A DNA stretch of 64,000 nucleotides from an uncultured Chitinophagaceae bacterium (GCA_937907395.1 CALCII010000015.1:186001-250000); one strand, 5' to 3'; positions 7,770-16,949 are shown, numbered from the stretch's first letter. Notes: a model not told the origin generated them from the sequence alone. Translations and numbers: made by a program.

Positions 7770-8534
7770 TTATTTCAAACCTGCAATCACCTGCAGGAAC
7801 TCCTCTGCTTTCAAAGAAGCGCCACCTACCAATCCACCATCCACATCGGGCTGCGAGAAAATCTCTTTTGCATTTGATCCTTTCACACTACCACCATACA
7901 GAATGGAAATGGTATCGGCTACTGCTGCGCCGTATTGTGCAGCTAATACACTTCTTAAATGTGCATGCATTTCCTGTGCCTGTTCGGCAGTAGCTGTTTT
8001 ACCTGTACCAATGGCCCAGATAGGTTCGTAGGCAATCACAATTTTCTGTAGTTCTCCGGCACTCAAATGAAAGAGGCTTTCTTTCAATTGTTGCTCCACG
8101 TATGCATTTTGTGTACCTGCCTCACGGATGCTCAATGCTTCTCCACAACAGAAAATGGGTGTGAGCCCGTATGACAAAGCAATGTTTACTTTCTCTGCCA
8201 GCATCTGGTTGCTTTCGTTAAAGTATTCACGGCGTTCGCTATGTCCGAGTATAACATACTGTATGTTCATAGACGCCAGCATTTCAGCCGATGTTTCACC
8301 GGTATAAGCGCCGGATTTTTGTGTATAACAGTTTTGCGCAGCAACGCCTGTATTTGCCAATCCATTCACTTTTGCCTGTGCCAATGCCAGGTAAGGAAAC
8401 GGTACGCCTAAGGAAATGTATTGATCTGCTTTTAAAGCAATCGGTTCTTTGAACAATTCATTCAATAAAGTTTCGGCTTGTTGCCAGGTCAGATTCATCT
8501 TCCAGTTAGCGGCTGCGATTTGTTTGCGGTTCAT
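7770..8534 (-). CDS. tpiA: triosephosphate isomerase
   Basis: It interconverts dihydroxyacetone phosphate and glyceraldehyde 3-phosphate in glycolysis and gluconeogenesis. The 254-residue length is standard for this TIM barrel. Catalytic residues are visible: Lys12 in ANWKMN, His96 in LGHSERR and Glu168 in AYEPIWAIGTG, with the phosphate loop YGGSVKGSN near the C-terminus. It lies 11 bases downstream of the sugar-nucleotidyltransferase-like gene and 1 base upstream of the hemerythrin gene, in one leftward operon. Confidence 0.97.
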   Translation of the reverse strand: MNRKQIAAANWKMNLTWQQAETLLNELFKEPIALKADQYISLGVPFPYLALAQAKVNGLANTGVAAQNCYTQKSGAYTGETSAEMLASMNIQYVILGHSERREYFNESNQMLAEKVNIALSYGLTPIFCCGEALSIREAGTQNAYVEQQLKESLFHLSAGELQKIVIAYEPIWAIGTGKTATAEQAQEMHAHLRSVLAAQYGAAVADTISILYGGSVKGSNAKEIFSQPDVDGGLVGGASLKAEEFLQVIAGLK

Positions 8535-8545
8535 GTTCTTTTGTT

Positions 8546-9712
8546 TTATGATTGTTTGCTGTATAAATCAGTAATAACAGATGACAGTTCCTCCGACAAC
8601 TGTTGTTGTTTCAACTGCATCCAGTTACCTATATCTTTCAATGCTTTCTCCAGTACATAACGTTCTTCGGTGGAAGTATTCCAGGTAAAGTCACGGATAT
8701 ACTTGGGAAGAAATCCATGTTTAATCAGGTTACTGCAGATACCGGTAACCGTTCCGGTATTCAGCGAAGTATTGATAGCGGTTCGTGTGAAATCGCCCAT
8801 GAGCACACCACATTTCATTCCTGCGGTTATCCATTGCCGTTGCCGCTGGTTCCATACTTTCACTTCACCAGCCGTATTTTTAATATTGGAACAGGATGTA
8901 CCTGCACCAATATTACACCACTCACCTATCACTGCATCGCCCATATAACCATCATGTGCTTTATTGGAATAGTCAAAGAATACCACATTTTTGATTTCAC
9001 CACCGATGGTACATTGTTTGCCCGCCGTGGTAGCGCCATAAATTTTACTGCCCATTTTAACCACCGTTTTTTCCAGCATGGCAAAGGGTCCACGAATCAG
9101 GCTTCCTTCCATCACTAAGCTGTTTTTACCAATATAAACCGGTCCGGCCGATGCATTGATCACTGCACATTCCACCACTGCACCTTCTTCGATAAATACA
9201 TTTTCCGGAGCAATCACTTGGTTGGTGGATGAAATCGGTTGTGATGATTTACCTGCCGTGATCATTTTAAAATCGTCTTTGATAAACTGCTCGTTCCATA
9301 ACGATATTTCAAATGGGAAACGGAGCAACTGAATATCAAACGGAAATTGCTTCTCCTCCACTCCGCTCAACTCATGTACTGTAAAACCAAACGACAGTAC
9401 TTCATTCCTTCTCACAGCCAGCAGCTGTTGTTTGTGCAACAAAGCCTGGTTGGGCTTTAAAGACTGGATGGCAGCAATGAGTTGCTCTGTGGGCATGAGC
9501 CGGGCATCGATGTATAACAGATCGGCTCCTGTTACAGCCGGGTATAAAGCAGCTAAATAAGATTCGGTGAGTACAGATACAGGTTGTTGAAGTAGATATT
9601 CCCATCGTTCACGAATGGTGAGAATACCGGTCCGGATACCGGCCACCGGCCTTATTTCAGTGAAGGGATAGAGACTGTCCCGTTCAGGAGTATCAAATAA
9701 AACTACCTGCAT
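8546..9712 (-). CDS. GlmU-like putative sugar nucleotidyltransferase
   Basis: The protein has 388 residues. The N-terminal half (1-165) resembles the sugar nucleotidyltransferase fold of the NTP_transf_4 type. The C-terminal half (about 175-340) is a left-handed beta helix with hexapeptide repeats such as VFIEEGAVVE and CAVINASAG. The canonical GlmU loop LxxGxGTRM is absent; the protein instead begins MQVVLFDTPERDSLYPFTE. This is typical of the Bacteroidota family, but whether it is active on a nucleotide sugar is unknown. I use ATG 9712 because the longer frame begins at a TTG and a promoter-like TTTG pair (about 9723-9750) lies just upstream. It heads the tpiA operon. Confidence 0.8.
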   Translation of the reverse strand: MQVVLFDTPERDSLYPFTEIRPVAGIRTGILTIRERWEYLLQQPVSVLTESYLAALYPAVTGADLLYIDARLMPTEQLIAAIQSLKPNQALLHKQQLLAVRRNEVLSFGFTVHELSGVEEKQFPFDIQLLRFPFEISLWNEQFIKDDFKMITAGKSSQPISSTNQVIAPENVFIEEGAVVECAVINASAGPVYIGKNSLVMEGSLIRGPFAMLEKTVVKMGSKIYGATTAGKQCTIGGEIKNVVFFDYSNKAHDGYMGDAVIGEWCNIGAGTSCSNIKNTAGEVKVWNQRQRQWITAGMKCGVLMGDFTRTAINTSLNTGTVTGICSNLIKHGFLPKYIRDFTWNTSTEERYVLEKALKDIGNWMQLKQQQLSEELSSVITDLYSKQS

Positions 9713-9748
9713 GGTGGTCAAAGATCGTATGAATCGGTCATACAAACA

Positions 9749-9779
9749 AAAAGCCGGTTATGATCCATAACCGGCTTTT
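9749..9779 (-). terminator. rho-independent terminator after the fasciclin gene
   Basis: Twelve-base arms AAGCCGGTTATG / CATAACCGGCTT with a 3-base loop are flanked by A and T runs. Read leftward the hairpin is followed by TTTTTGTTTGT. It also separates this operon from the next promoter. Confidence 0.9.
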
Positions 9780-9800
9780 GTATGAGTTGTACTTGTAATC

Positions 9801-11003
9801 TTACTGAGGTAACAATACCTGGTCAATTTTAAAGAAAACACCATTCACAGCAGGGCGATCGATACCCAATGCAGTTGGAACAGCTGCCGCTGGTGTGGCA
9901 TTACCCACTCCCTTCACACTTAATGCAACTGCCATATTCGTAGTGCCCGATAAAGTAACACCTACAGTAATACCAGGATGGCTGGCAATTACTGTATTCA
10001 GGAAGGTTGGAAATGCAGCAGGAGTAGTTGGGAAGTTAACGCCAAATGCACGTTGCAAAGGAATTACGTGGTATGCAAGAATACCTCTTACTAACTCGGT
10101 AGTGACATTATTAGACGCTAAAAATGCAGGGCCAGCAGCTACAGCAAGATTTGCCTGAGCATCGGCTGCAGCAGCATTACCGGTTAATGTAAACACTTGC
10201 TTATAAACCAATCCATAAACCAATGCTTTAAAAGCAGCATCTGTTGGTGCAAATACAGTAAAATTAGCACCGGGAGCGATGGTTGCATTACCCAGGTAAT
10301 ATTGAATGCTGGGAGCTGCAGTAGTTGATAGCCCGGAATCTGCACGCTGGATCGCAGCGACTAAATACTTAAACTCAGGATCACGGCTGATGGTATCCAG
10401 CAACAATCTTGTGGGAGGCGCTACAATTGCAGCTACAGTATGTACTACACCATTTGAACCAGAAATAGCATCGGGAGTTTTAATAGGCATATTATTTATC
10501 CAGGCGCCTCCTGCTCTCCTCGAAGGGAAAACAGACATTTTGATGGGAATAGCAGCGGTAGCGCTGATAGGCGCAGTTGTGAGATTCAAAGCCGATTTCA
10601 CTTCGAAATTAGCAAATGTGGTAGGTATATCTGCAGCCATGATTTTTTGATTAGGAATCAGGTGGTGCTGCAATACGGCTAACAGCTGTGCTTCAGGCAT
10701 TGCATTCACTGCGGCCAATGATAAACCAGATGCTGTGAATGCAGCATTGTCTGGTGCAAAGAAGGTAAAACTGGAAGTGGGTTGATCCAATGCCATCCAC
10801 AATCCGGTTCTGGTTAATGCTGCAACCAATATGGAATAGTTACTGTTGGCAGCGAGTTTTTTATACAGTGTGTTAGCGGCATCGCCGGTAATCACACCTG
10901 AGCTTCCTACCGGTTCATAAATCTTATTACATGACGATACCCCGATCGCCAATGCAGCTATGATAAGCGGAAGCCTGGCTATAGTTAAGAATTTGATTTT
11001 CAT
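9801..11003 (-). CDS. fasciclin (FAS1) domain lipoprotein
   Basis: This 400-residue protein has a lipoprotein signal peptide with lipobox GVSSC, lipidated Cys25. Two FAS1 domains follow at about 40-198 and 205-398, recognisable by repeated blocks such as FTFFAPDNAAF (about 79-89), FTVFAPTDAAF and LxxHLIP/LAYHVIP. FAS1 domains mediate adhesion or ligand binding on the cell surface. The sequence is rich in Ala and Thr. It starts 26 bases after the stop of a TonB-dependent receptor gene and is followed by a strong terminator, so the pair is a two-gene operon. It may be a surface partner of the receptor, which is inference. Confidence 0.87.
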   Translation of the reverse strand: MKIKFLTIARLPLIIAALAIGVSSCNKIYEPVGSSGVITGDAANTLYKKLAANSNYSILVAALTRTGLWMALDQPTSSFTFFAPDNAAFTASGLSLAAVNAMPEAQLLAVLQHHLIPNQKIMAADIPTTFANFEVKSALNLTTAPISATAAIPIKMSVFPSRRAGGAWINNMPIKTPDAISGSNGVVHTVAAIVAPPTRLLLDTISRDPEFKYLVAAIQRADSGLSTTAAPSIQYYLGNATIAPGANFTVFAPTDAAFKALVYGLVYKQVFTLTGNAAAADAQANLAVAAGPAFLASNNVTTELVRGILAYHVIPLQRAFGVNFPTTPAAFPTFLNTVIASHPGITVGVTLSGTTNMAVALSVKGVGNATPAAAVPTALGIDRPAVNGVFFKIDQVLLPQ

Positions 11004-11029
11004 ATATAAATTTCTTTTGGTTGGTTAAA

Positions 11030-13738
11030 TTAAAATACGTTATACGCAAAGCTTACATAGTACAGTCCGCCAATTGCCGGGTTACCAGCACCCTGAACAT
11101 AGTATTGATTCAGGATATTGTTACCACCAATTTTAAGAACAGATCTTGTTTTAGGAAGTTTGCAGCTTACTTGCGCATCTACAGTGTGAATAGCAGGAAG
11201 TTCATCTGAAATGAAGTCACCTTCATAACGGAATTTGTCCATCCATCTGTAAACAACGCTGAAACCATAACGTTTGTCTTTACCAAATCCGTTGTTGGCA
11301 AGTGTAATATTTGCCCTGTATTTAGGAGTGCTGAAATAAGCAAGAAAACCAGCAGGCACATCGTTCAGCTGATCGCTTGACAGGTTGGCTCCAATGCTGA
11401 AGTTGCGAGGCAATCTGTAGTCAAGTCCTATACCAAAACCAAAAGTCTTCACTTTTGCAGTTGTATTTACAGGAATAGAGAACAGTTTCTTTGTTGTTGT
11501 TGGATTTTGCATTACCACTCTTCTTGTTAAGAAGTTGGTATACTCACCATAATAAGCATACGCATCAATGAGAAGCTTGCTGTTAAAGTTTAAACCTTTG
11601 TAACCAATTTCGTAAGACTTAACAGATTCTGGTTTGAAATCTTTTACAGTCACTACTTCAGATGTAGGTGCCCCATTTACCACTGCATATACAGGGTTGC
11701 TGTTTAAATTGTAGAAATCTCTGAAATATTTGTTTCCACCAATGAGCTGGAGTGAACCACCTACTAAGAGATCAATCCATTGTTGTTGAGTGCTGGGGAA
11801 ACGATACGCCGTTTGATAAGAAAGACGAACATTGTTGTTCTTAGCCAAACGAATCAAAGCAGTTGCACGTGGTGTGAAACGGCCATCAAAGTTTTCGTTC
11901 TTATCATAACGTCCGCTGGCAGTGATTTTCACTTTGTTATCCAGGAACGATTTTGCAACCTGAATAAATCCACCGAATTCTTTAATTGAGATAGGGCCAT
12001 TTTTATCTGCAAACAGTGTACCCTGAGAATTCAGAGCAAATCTTCTGAAATTACCACCAATCAGTACATCAGCAAATTTCTTGGTGATGTGTGATAAGTT
12101 GTATTGTCCGTCAATAGCATACAGATCAGTTCTGTCCAGAAATTTACCACCGCCCAAAGGAGCGCCGGCTTCTGACTTACCAATAGGTACGCTGCTGATG
12201 TAGTTGAACAGGTTCGTGAATTGAGTAGATCCGGGAACCGGACGGCCTATATCAGCTTGTTGTCTGGCATAGATATGTGCCTGCTGGTCATTCATACCAA
12301 GAGTTAAACGCCCATTGATATAACCGGAAATATATTCAGGAACCCATTGCGTGGAAGGCTTCCATGCTTCATTGAATAAAGAAGCGGTAGCAGTAAGATT
12401 AAACGATTTTCCTGAATTTTCTTGTGTGGTATAAGCACGGAGTAACCAGTTTTTATGATTCAATTCAAATTTATACTGACCCATCCGTAGATCTCTCAAA
12501 CTATACCTATCACTTCCTGTATAAACAGTATTTCCTGTTCCCCAGAAACCACTGAAAATTGCTTCCAGATTGTTAGTGATTTTATAGTTCAATGAACCAC
12601 CCAATTTAAAATTGACTGTATTGGGATCAATCAGCTCTTTTTCTGAATAGCCAGTGCGTGTTACATAAAGAGTGGAAGGCAATGATGCAATCAAAGCAGA
12701 ATAACCAGGAATGCCTGCGAAATTCTGGAAGATCGGACGAATGTTAATCAGGTTTTCATCACCATAAACATTCACACCATCGTAACCAGGATCTGTTGTT
12801 CTTGAACCGGCAATCATTTTCCCGGAAGCCTTGCTGTAATTTCTTGAATCAGCAGCCAACCAGTCTTTTGCCTGAATCAATTCGCTTGTGATTTTAAACG
12901 CAAACTTATTTCCGATTTTTTGTGCAAATCGAACGCTCCAGTTATAATATGGAGATGTCTCCCTGAAACGACTGTCGGTATGCATGATACCTTGTTTCAC
13001 CTGGAATGAAAGTCCCTGATATTTAAACGGATTCTTACTATTTACAAGTAAAGTACCGTTCATACCACCCGGACCATACAAGGCAGATGATGCACCAGGC
13101 AACAGTTCCATATTGTCAACATCCAGTTCAGATAAACCAATAACGCTACCCACAGAGAAATTCAAACCGGGAGCCTGGTTGTCCATACCGTCTACAATCT
13201 GTGTAAAACGGGTATTACCACTTCCAAGGAAACCCCTTGTAGTTGGCGTTTTAAACGTAAGCGAAGAAGCCATCATATCCACACCTTTCATATTCGTTAC
13301 CACATCATAATAGGATGCAGCAGGCGCATTCTGAATGGCTGTGGCGCTTACACGCTCAATACTTACCGGAGATTCAAGAATTTTGGTAGCCACCCTTGTA
13401 GCAGAAACCACAATTTCTTCTCCTAATGCTGATGAAGGTTTGATTTCTACAGAAACAGATTCATCTGCAGACTTCACTTCCACTTCTTTGGCTTCAAAGC
13501 CAATGGAAGAGAATACTAATGTTACCGGAAATTTGGAAACAGAAAGGGTGAAATCACCTTTGTCATCTGTATAGGTACCAATGGAAGTTCCCTTGATAAA
13601 AACAGAAACAGCAGGAACCCTTTCTTTTGTACCTGCATTAGATACATGCCCTTTGATTGAAACGGATTGTGCCCAGGTTGAAAAAGAGAAAAGGCAAGCC
13701 GTTAAAACCAGGACGAAGCTGGTTAGTTTTTTACGCAT
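11030..13738 (-). CDS. TonB-dependent outer membrane receptor with carboxypeptidase-regulatory domain
   Basis: The protein has 902 residues: a signal peptide (1-23, ending STWAQ), a carboxypeptidase-like beta-sandwich (about 27-108), a plug domain (about 115-230, with VVSATRV and LYGPGGMNGTLLV) and a long beta-barrel ending in an aromatic residue (YVSFAYNVF). It imports an unknown ligand through the outer membrane using TonB/ExbBD energy. No SusD gene is adjacent; the fasciclin lipoprotein takes the usual partner position. Its promoter region contains a 17-base palindrome (13781-13797). The substrate cannot be read from the sequence. Confidence 0.92.
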   Translation of the reverse strand: MRKKLTSFVLVLTACLFSFSTWAQSVSIKGHVSNAGTKERVPAVSVFIKGTSIGTYTDDKGDFTLSVSKFPVTLVFSSIGFEAKEVEVKSADESVSVEIKPSSALGEEIVVSATRVATKILESPVSIERVSATAIQNAPAASYYDVVTNMKGVDMMASSLTFKTPTTRGFLGSGNTRFTQIVDGMDNQAPGLNFSVGSVIGLSELDVDNMELLPGASSALYGPGGMNGTLLVNSKNPFKYQGLSFQVKQGIMHTDSRFRETSPYYNWSVRFAQKIGNKFAFKITSELIQAKDWLAADSRNYSKASGKMIAGSRTTDPGYDGVNVYGDENLINIRPIFQNFAGIPGYSALIASLPSTLYVTRTGYSEKELIDPNTVNFKLGGSLNYKITNNLEAIFSGFWGTGNTVYTGSDRYSLRDLRMGQYKFELNHKNWLLRAYTTQENSGKSFNLTATASLFNEAWKPSTQWVPEYISGYINGRLTLGMNDQQAHIYARQQADIGRPVPGSTQFTNLFNYISSVPIGKSEAGAPLGGGKFLDRTDLYAIDGQYNLSHITKKFADVLIGGNFRRFALNSQGTLFADKNGPISIKEFGGFIQVAKSFLDNKVKITASGRYDKNENFDGRFTPRATALIRLAKNNNVRLSYQTAYRFPSTQQQWIDLLVGGSLQLIGGNKYFRDFYNLNSNPVYAVVNGAPTSEVVTVKDFKPESVKSYEIGYKGLNFNSKLLIDAYAYYGEYTNFLTRRVVMQNPTTTKKLFSIPVNTTAKVKTFGFGIGLDYRLPRNFSIGANLSSDQLNDVPAGFLAYFSTPKYRANITLANNGFGKDKRYGFSVVYRWMDKFRYEGDFISDELPAIHTVDAQVSCKLPKTRSVLKIGGNNILNQYYVQGAGNPAIGGLYYVSFAYNVF

Positions 13739-13769
13739 ATAGCAATGGTTTTGATTTAAAACAACGTGC

Positions 13770-13797
13770 CAAAATACAGATTGTTAGCTACTAACAA
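13770..13797 (-). promoter_or_regulatory. TonB receptor promoter region with palindromic candidate operator
   Basis: TTGTTAG-CTA-CTAACAA (13781-13797) is a perfect palindrome with 7-base arms. Four bases downstream in the direction of transcription comes GTATTTTG (13770-13777), a near match to the -7 box. A repressor or activator binding here would control the TonB receptor/fasciclin operon. Confidence 0.5.
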
Positions 13798-13847
13798 AAA
13801 TTTTCTTTATCCACGGTACTCAGTCAGTGTGAATTACTTATAAACTT

Positions 13848-13855
13848 TAAACTTG
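13848..13855 (+). promoter_or_regulatory. probable -7 box upstream of purC
   Basis: TAAACTTG matches TAnnTTTG at all fixed positions but one. Transcription would begin around 13860-13862, that is, at the ATG of the small leader ORF. Confidence 0.4.
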
Positions 13856-13860
13856 CCGGG

Positions 13861-13923
13861 ATGGCCTTACGGGTCTACTTTTACACCCCGGAAGCAGGGC
13901 CCAGCCCGCACCTTACCAAATGA
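13861..13923 (+). CDS. possible 20-residue leader peptide coupled to purC
   Basis: An ATG at 13861 opens a frame of 20 codons (MALRVYFYTPEAGPSPHLTK) whose TGA at 13921-13923 overlaps the purC ATG (13920-13922) in a 4-base ATGA. A -7-like box ends 5 bases upstream, so the ORF would be nearly leaderless. Ribosomes finishing it would be placed at the purC start. The stretch is much richer in G and C than the surrounding intergenic DNA. I recognise no family and the ORF could be chance; it is reported because promoter position and overlap agree. Confidence 0.35.
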   Translation: MALRVYFYTPEAGPSPHLTK

Positions 13924-14846
13924 CACAATTCACATTTCCCCGGCAAACTTCTTTCTATAGTGGCAAAGTAAGAGATGTTTATACCATTGCAGACCAGTGG
14001 CTTGTTATGGTGGCCAGCAACCGTATTTCGGCGTTTGATGTAATTCTACCCCGCCCCATTCCCTTTAAAGGACAGGTTTTGAACCAGATAGCCGCTTATA
14101 TGCTCAATGCCTGCTCCGATATTTGTCCCAACTGGTTGATTGATGTACCGGCGCCCACCGTTTCTGTTGGACAAAAATGCCAGCCTTTTAAAATTGAAAT
14201 GGTTGTGAGAGGGAACCTGGTAGGACATGCATGGCGCACTTATCAATCTGGCAAACGGCAACTTTGTGGTGCCGTTATGCCCGATGGATTAAAAGAAAAC
14301 GATTTCTTCCCCGCCCCACTTATTACACCTACCACCAAAGCGGCAGCCGGTCATGATGAAGATATCAGTCCGGATGAAATACTTCTGGCCGGACTTTGCA
14401 CAAAAGATGAATGGGAAATTTTGAGCAATTATGCATTGCAACTGTTTGAACGTGGAAAAGAACTCGCTGCTAAACGAGGATTGATTCTGGCCGATACGAA
14501 ATATGAATTTGGCAAAATCGGAGATGAGATTTATCTCATGGACGAAATTCACACACCCGACTCCTCCCGTTATTTTTATGCAGAAGGTTTTGAAGAACGC
14601 CAACAAAGCGGTGAACGCCAGAAACAATTAAGTAAAGAATTTGTGAGAGAATGGCTGATTGAACATCAGTTCATGGGTAAAGAAGGACAAACAGTGCCTG
14701 AAATGACAGATGAATGGATTGAAACCATTTCAAAGAGATATATTGAACTATATGAAAAAGTAATTGGCGAATCCTTTCATCCGGAAGTATTGAGTGATGA
14801 AGATACGTTTCAACGTATTGTAACTTCATTACATAAACTTTCCTGA
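13920..14846 (+). CDS. purC: phosphoribosylaminoimidazole-succinocarboxamide synthase (SAICAR synthase)
   Basis: It joins aspartate to CAIR with ATP to form SAICAR in purine biosynthesis. At 308 residues it is the longer, yeast-like form. Motifs include SGKVRDVY (14-21), the nucleotide-binding loop; SNRISAFDVILP (33-44); VVRGNLVGHAW (about 98-108); and DTKYEFG (about 195-201). The start overlaps the stop of a possible leader ORF (13861-13923). The epimerase and lactonase genes follow on the same strand with no clear terminator before them. Confidence 0.95.
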   Translation: MTQFTFPRQTSFYSGKVRDVYTIADQWLVMVASNRISAFDVILPRPIPFKGQVLNQIAAYMLNACSDICPNWLIDVPAPTVSVGQKCQPFKIEMVVRGNLVGHAWRTYQSGKRQLCGAVMPDGLKENDFFPAPLITPTTKAAAGHDEDISPDEILLAGLCTKDEWEILSNYALQLFERGKELAAKRGLILADTKYEFGKIGDEIYLMDEIHTPDSSRYFYAEGFEERQQSGERQKQLSKEFVREWLIEHQFMGKEGQTVPEMTDEWIETISKRYIELYEKVIGESFHPEVLSDEDTFQRIVTSLHKLS

Positions 14847-14917
14847 ATAGAACGAATCTGCAATGTTCTGTTCTTATGTAAGCCAACTCAAATTCATTTC
14901 AAACCGAATTATTTGTT

Positions 14918-15841
14918 ATGCAAACAATACTTGGATCAACCGGCGTTATTGGAAAAAATATTGCTGCTGCATTACCTGCTTACACCAATCATATCCGTTT
15001 GGTGAGCCGTAATCCGCAGAAAGTAAACCCATCAGATGAACTGGTATCGGCCGACTTGCTCAATGAACAACAAGTGAAAGATGCAGTTAAAGGATCGGAA
15101 GTGGTATACTTAACTGCCGGTTTACCTTACATTACAAAAACCTGGGAAAGGGATTGGCCCCTTGTGATGCAGAATGTATTAAATGCATGCAAAGAAAATG
15201 GCAGCCGCTTTGTTTTTTTTGACAATGTGTATTGCTATGGAAAAGTAAATGGATGGATGACAGAAGAATCTCCTGTACATCCTACCAGTGCCAAAGGTGT
15301 GGTACGGGCACGACTGCTGCAAATGATATGGAATGAAGTGAGCCGGGATCAGGTGCAGGCTTTGGTGGCACGTGCTGCCGATTTTTACGGACCAGATACA
15401 GCAAACAGTTTTGCCAATGTAATGGTATTCGACAATCTCAAAAAAGGCAAAAAAGCACAATGGCTTTTAAATGCAGATGTAAAACATTCCTTTACTTATA
15501 CACCGGATGCGGGAAAAGCAACTGCCCTGTTAGGCAACACAACATCGGCTTACAATCAAAGCTGGCATTTGCCTGGTGATCCTAATACCTTAACCGGAAG
15601 AGAATTTATTTCACAGGCAGAAGCAGCATTAGGAACCAATAAAGGTGTAATGGTGCTGCCAAAATGGATGGTACGCATGGTTGGACTGTTTGTACCTGTT
15701 ATCAAAGAATCGATTGAAATGTTATACCAGAACGATTCTGATTATTTATTTGACAGTTCTAAATTCCGTAAAGCATTTCCGGATTTTCCTGTTACAACCT
15801 ACCAGGAAGGAATTATTGCCACTGCTCAATCCATGAAATAA
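14918..15841 (+). CDS. NAD(P)-dependent epimerase/dehydratase family protein
   Basis: This 307-residue extended short-chain-dehydrogenase-like protein begins with the nucleotide-binding loop LGSTGVIGK (5-13), followed by strands ending in LVSR and VVYLTAG. DNVYCYGKVNG (about 101-111) lies where the catalytic Tyr region is expected, but I do not see a standard YxxxK pair. Substrate unknown. Its stop lies 1 base before the lactonase start, so the two are co-transcribed. Confidence 0.82.
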   Translation: MQTILGSTGVIGKNIAAALPAYTNHIRLVSRNPQKVNPSDELVSADLLNEQQVKDAVKGSEVVYLTAGLPYITKTWERDWPLVMQNVLNACKENGSRFVFFDNVYCYGKVNGWMTEESPVHPTSAKGVVRARLLQMIWNEVSRDQVQALVARAADFYGPDTANSFANVMVFDNLKKGKKAQWLLNADVKHSFTYTPDAGKATALLGNTTSAYNQSWHLPGDPNTLTGREFISQAEAALGTNKGVMVLPKWMVRMVGLFVPVIKESIEMLYQNDSDYLFDSSKFRKAFPDFPVTTYQEGIIATAQSMK

Positions 15842-15842
15842 A

Positions 15843-16949
15843 ATGAAAAAATTTCCATTGCTGCTATCTGTTCTTTTGATCAGCCTTTTTACAAGAGCCC
15901 AGCAATCGTATCTGCTTGCGGGAACGTATACAGGCAGCACCAGCAAAGGAATTTATGTATACGAATTTGATGCCGCCACCGGTGAACTCCGTTTCATCAG
16001 TTCAGCAACAACATCCAACCCCTCCTATCTTGCAATCAGTCCGACTGAAAAATTTGTATATGCTGTAAATGAAGATCAACCCGGGCGTATCAGCAGTTAC
16101 CGGTTTGATAAAAAGACCGGTGCATTACATTTTTTAAATGAAGTGGCTTCGGCAGGTGACCATCCCTGTTATATTGCTGTTCATCCTTCTGGGAAATGGG
16201 TGGTGGCCGGTAATTACAGCAGCGGAAATTTTTCTGTATTCAAAGTAAAGAAGGATGGAGCATTAAATGCTTCTCATCAAACAATCCAGCATCAAGGGAA
16301 AAGTATCAATGTGGAACGACAAACGGGGCCACACGTTCATGCAACTGTCTTTTCAAAAGATGGAGAAACATTATTTGTACCTGATCTTGGGCTTGACAAA
16401 GTAATGTTATATCGATTTAATACGTTAACCGGTACCGTTAGTAAAGCATCCCCTCCTTTCCTCGCAATTGATCCAGGGAATGGCCCACGCCATATTGAAT
16501 TATCAAAAAATCAGTATTTCGCTTATCTCGCAGAAGAAATGGGAGGTTCGGTAAGTGTTTGGAAACACAGTAACGTAACATGGAAGAAAGTGCAACAACT
16601 CAGCAGCCATCCTGCAGCATTTAAGGGATTCAAAGGATCGGCAGATATTCATTTGTCGCCCAACGGACGTTTTCTCTACCTGAGCAACCGGGGCGATGCA
16701 AACAATATCGCAATCTTTTCTGTGAACCAACAATCGGGCTTACTTACTGTAGTTGGATTTCAACCCACCCTTGGGATCAAACCAAGAAACTTCACCATTG
16801 ACCCAACCGGAAATTATTTGCTGGTTGCCAACCAGGATAGCAACAATGTTGTGGTATTTCGAATAAACAAAAAAACCGGTTTACTCTCCCCTTTACCTGC
16901 CCAACTCAGCATTCCGCAGCCGGTTTGTTTGAAATGGATCTCACTTTAA
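15843..16949 (+). CDS. lactonase family beta-propeller protein (6-phosphogluconolactonase-like)
   Basis: This 368-residue protein has a signal peptide (1-19, ending FTRAQ). Seven repeating blades contain blocks such as YLAISPTEKFVYAVNE, HPSGKWVVAGNYSSG and LSPNGRFLYLSNRG, the pattern of the YbhE/Pgl beta-propeller lactonase family. Family members hydrolyse 6-phosphogluconolactone or carboxymuconolactones, but the secretion signal puts this one in the periplasm or outside, so its substrate is uncertain. Its last 9 bases overlap the 3' end of the convergent trhO gene. Confidence 0.87.
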   Translation: MKKFPLLLSVLLISLFTRAQQSYLLAGTYTGSTSKGIYVYEFDAATGELRFISSATTSNPSYLAISPTEKFVYAVNEDQPGRISSYRFDKKTGALHFLNEVASAGDHPCYIAVHPSGKWVVAGNYSSGNFSVFKVKKDGALNASHQTIQHQGKSINVERQTGPHVHATVFSKDGETLFVPDLGLDKVMLYRFNTLTGTVSKASPPFLAIDPGNGPRHIELSKNQYFAYLAEEMGGSVSVWKHSNVTWKKVQQLSSHPAAFKGFKGSADIHLSPNGRFLYLSNRGDANNIAIFSVNQQSGLLTVVGFQPTLGIKPRNFTIDPTGNYLLVANQDSNNVVVFRINKKTGLLSPLPAQLSIPQPVCLKWISL

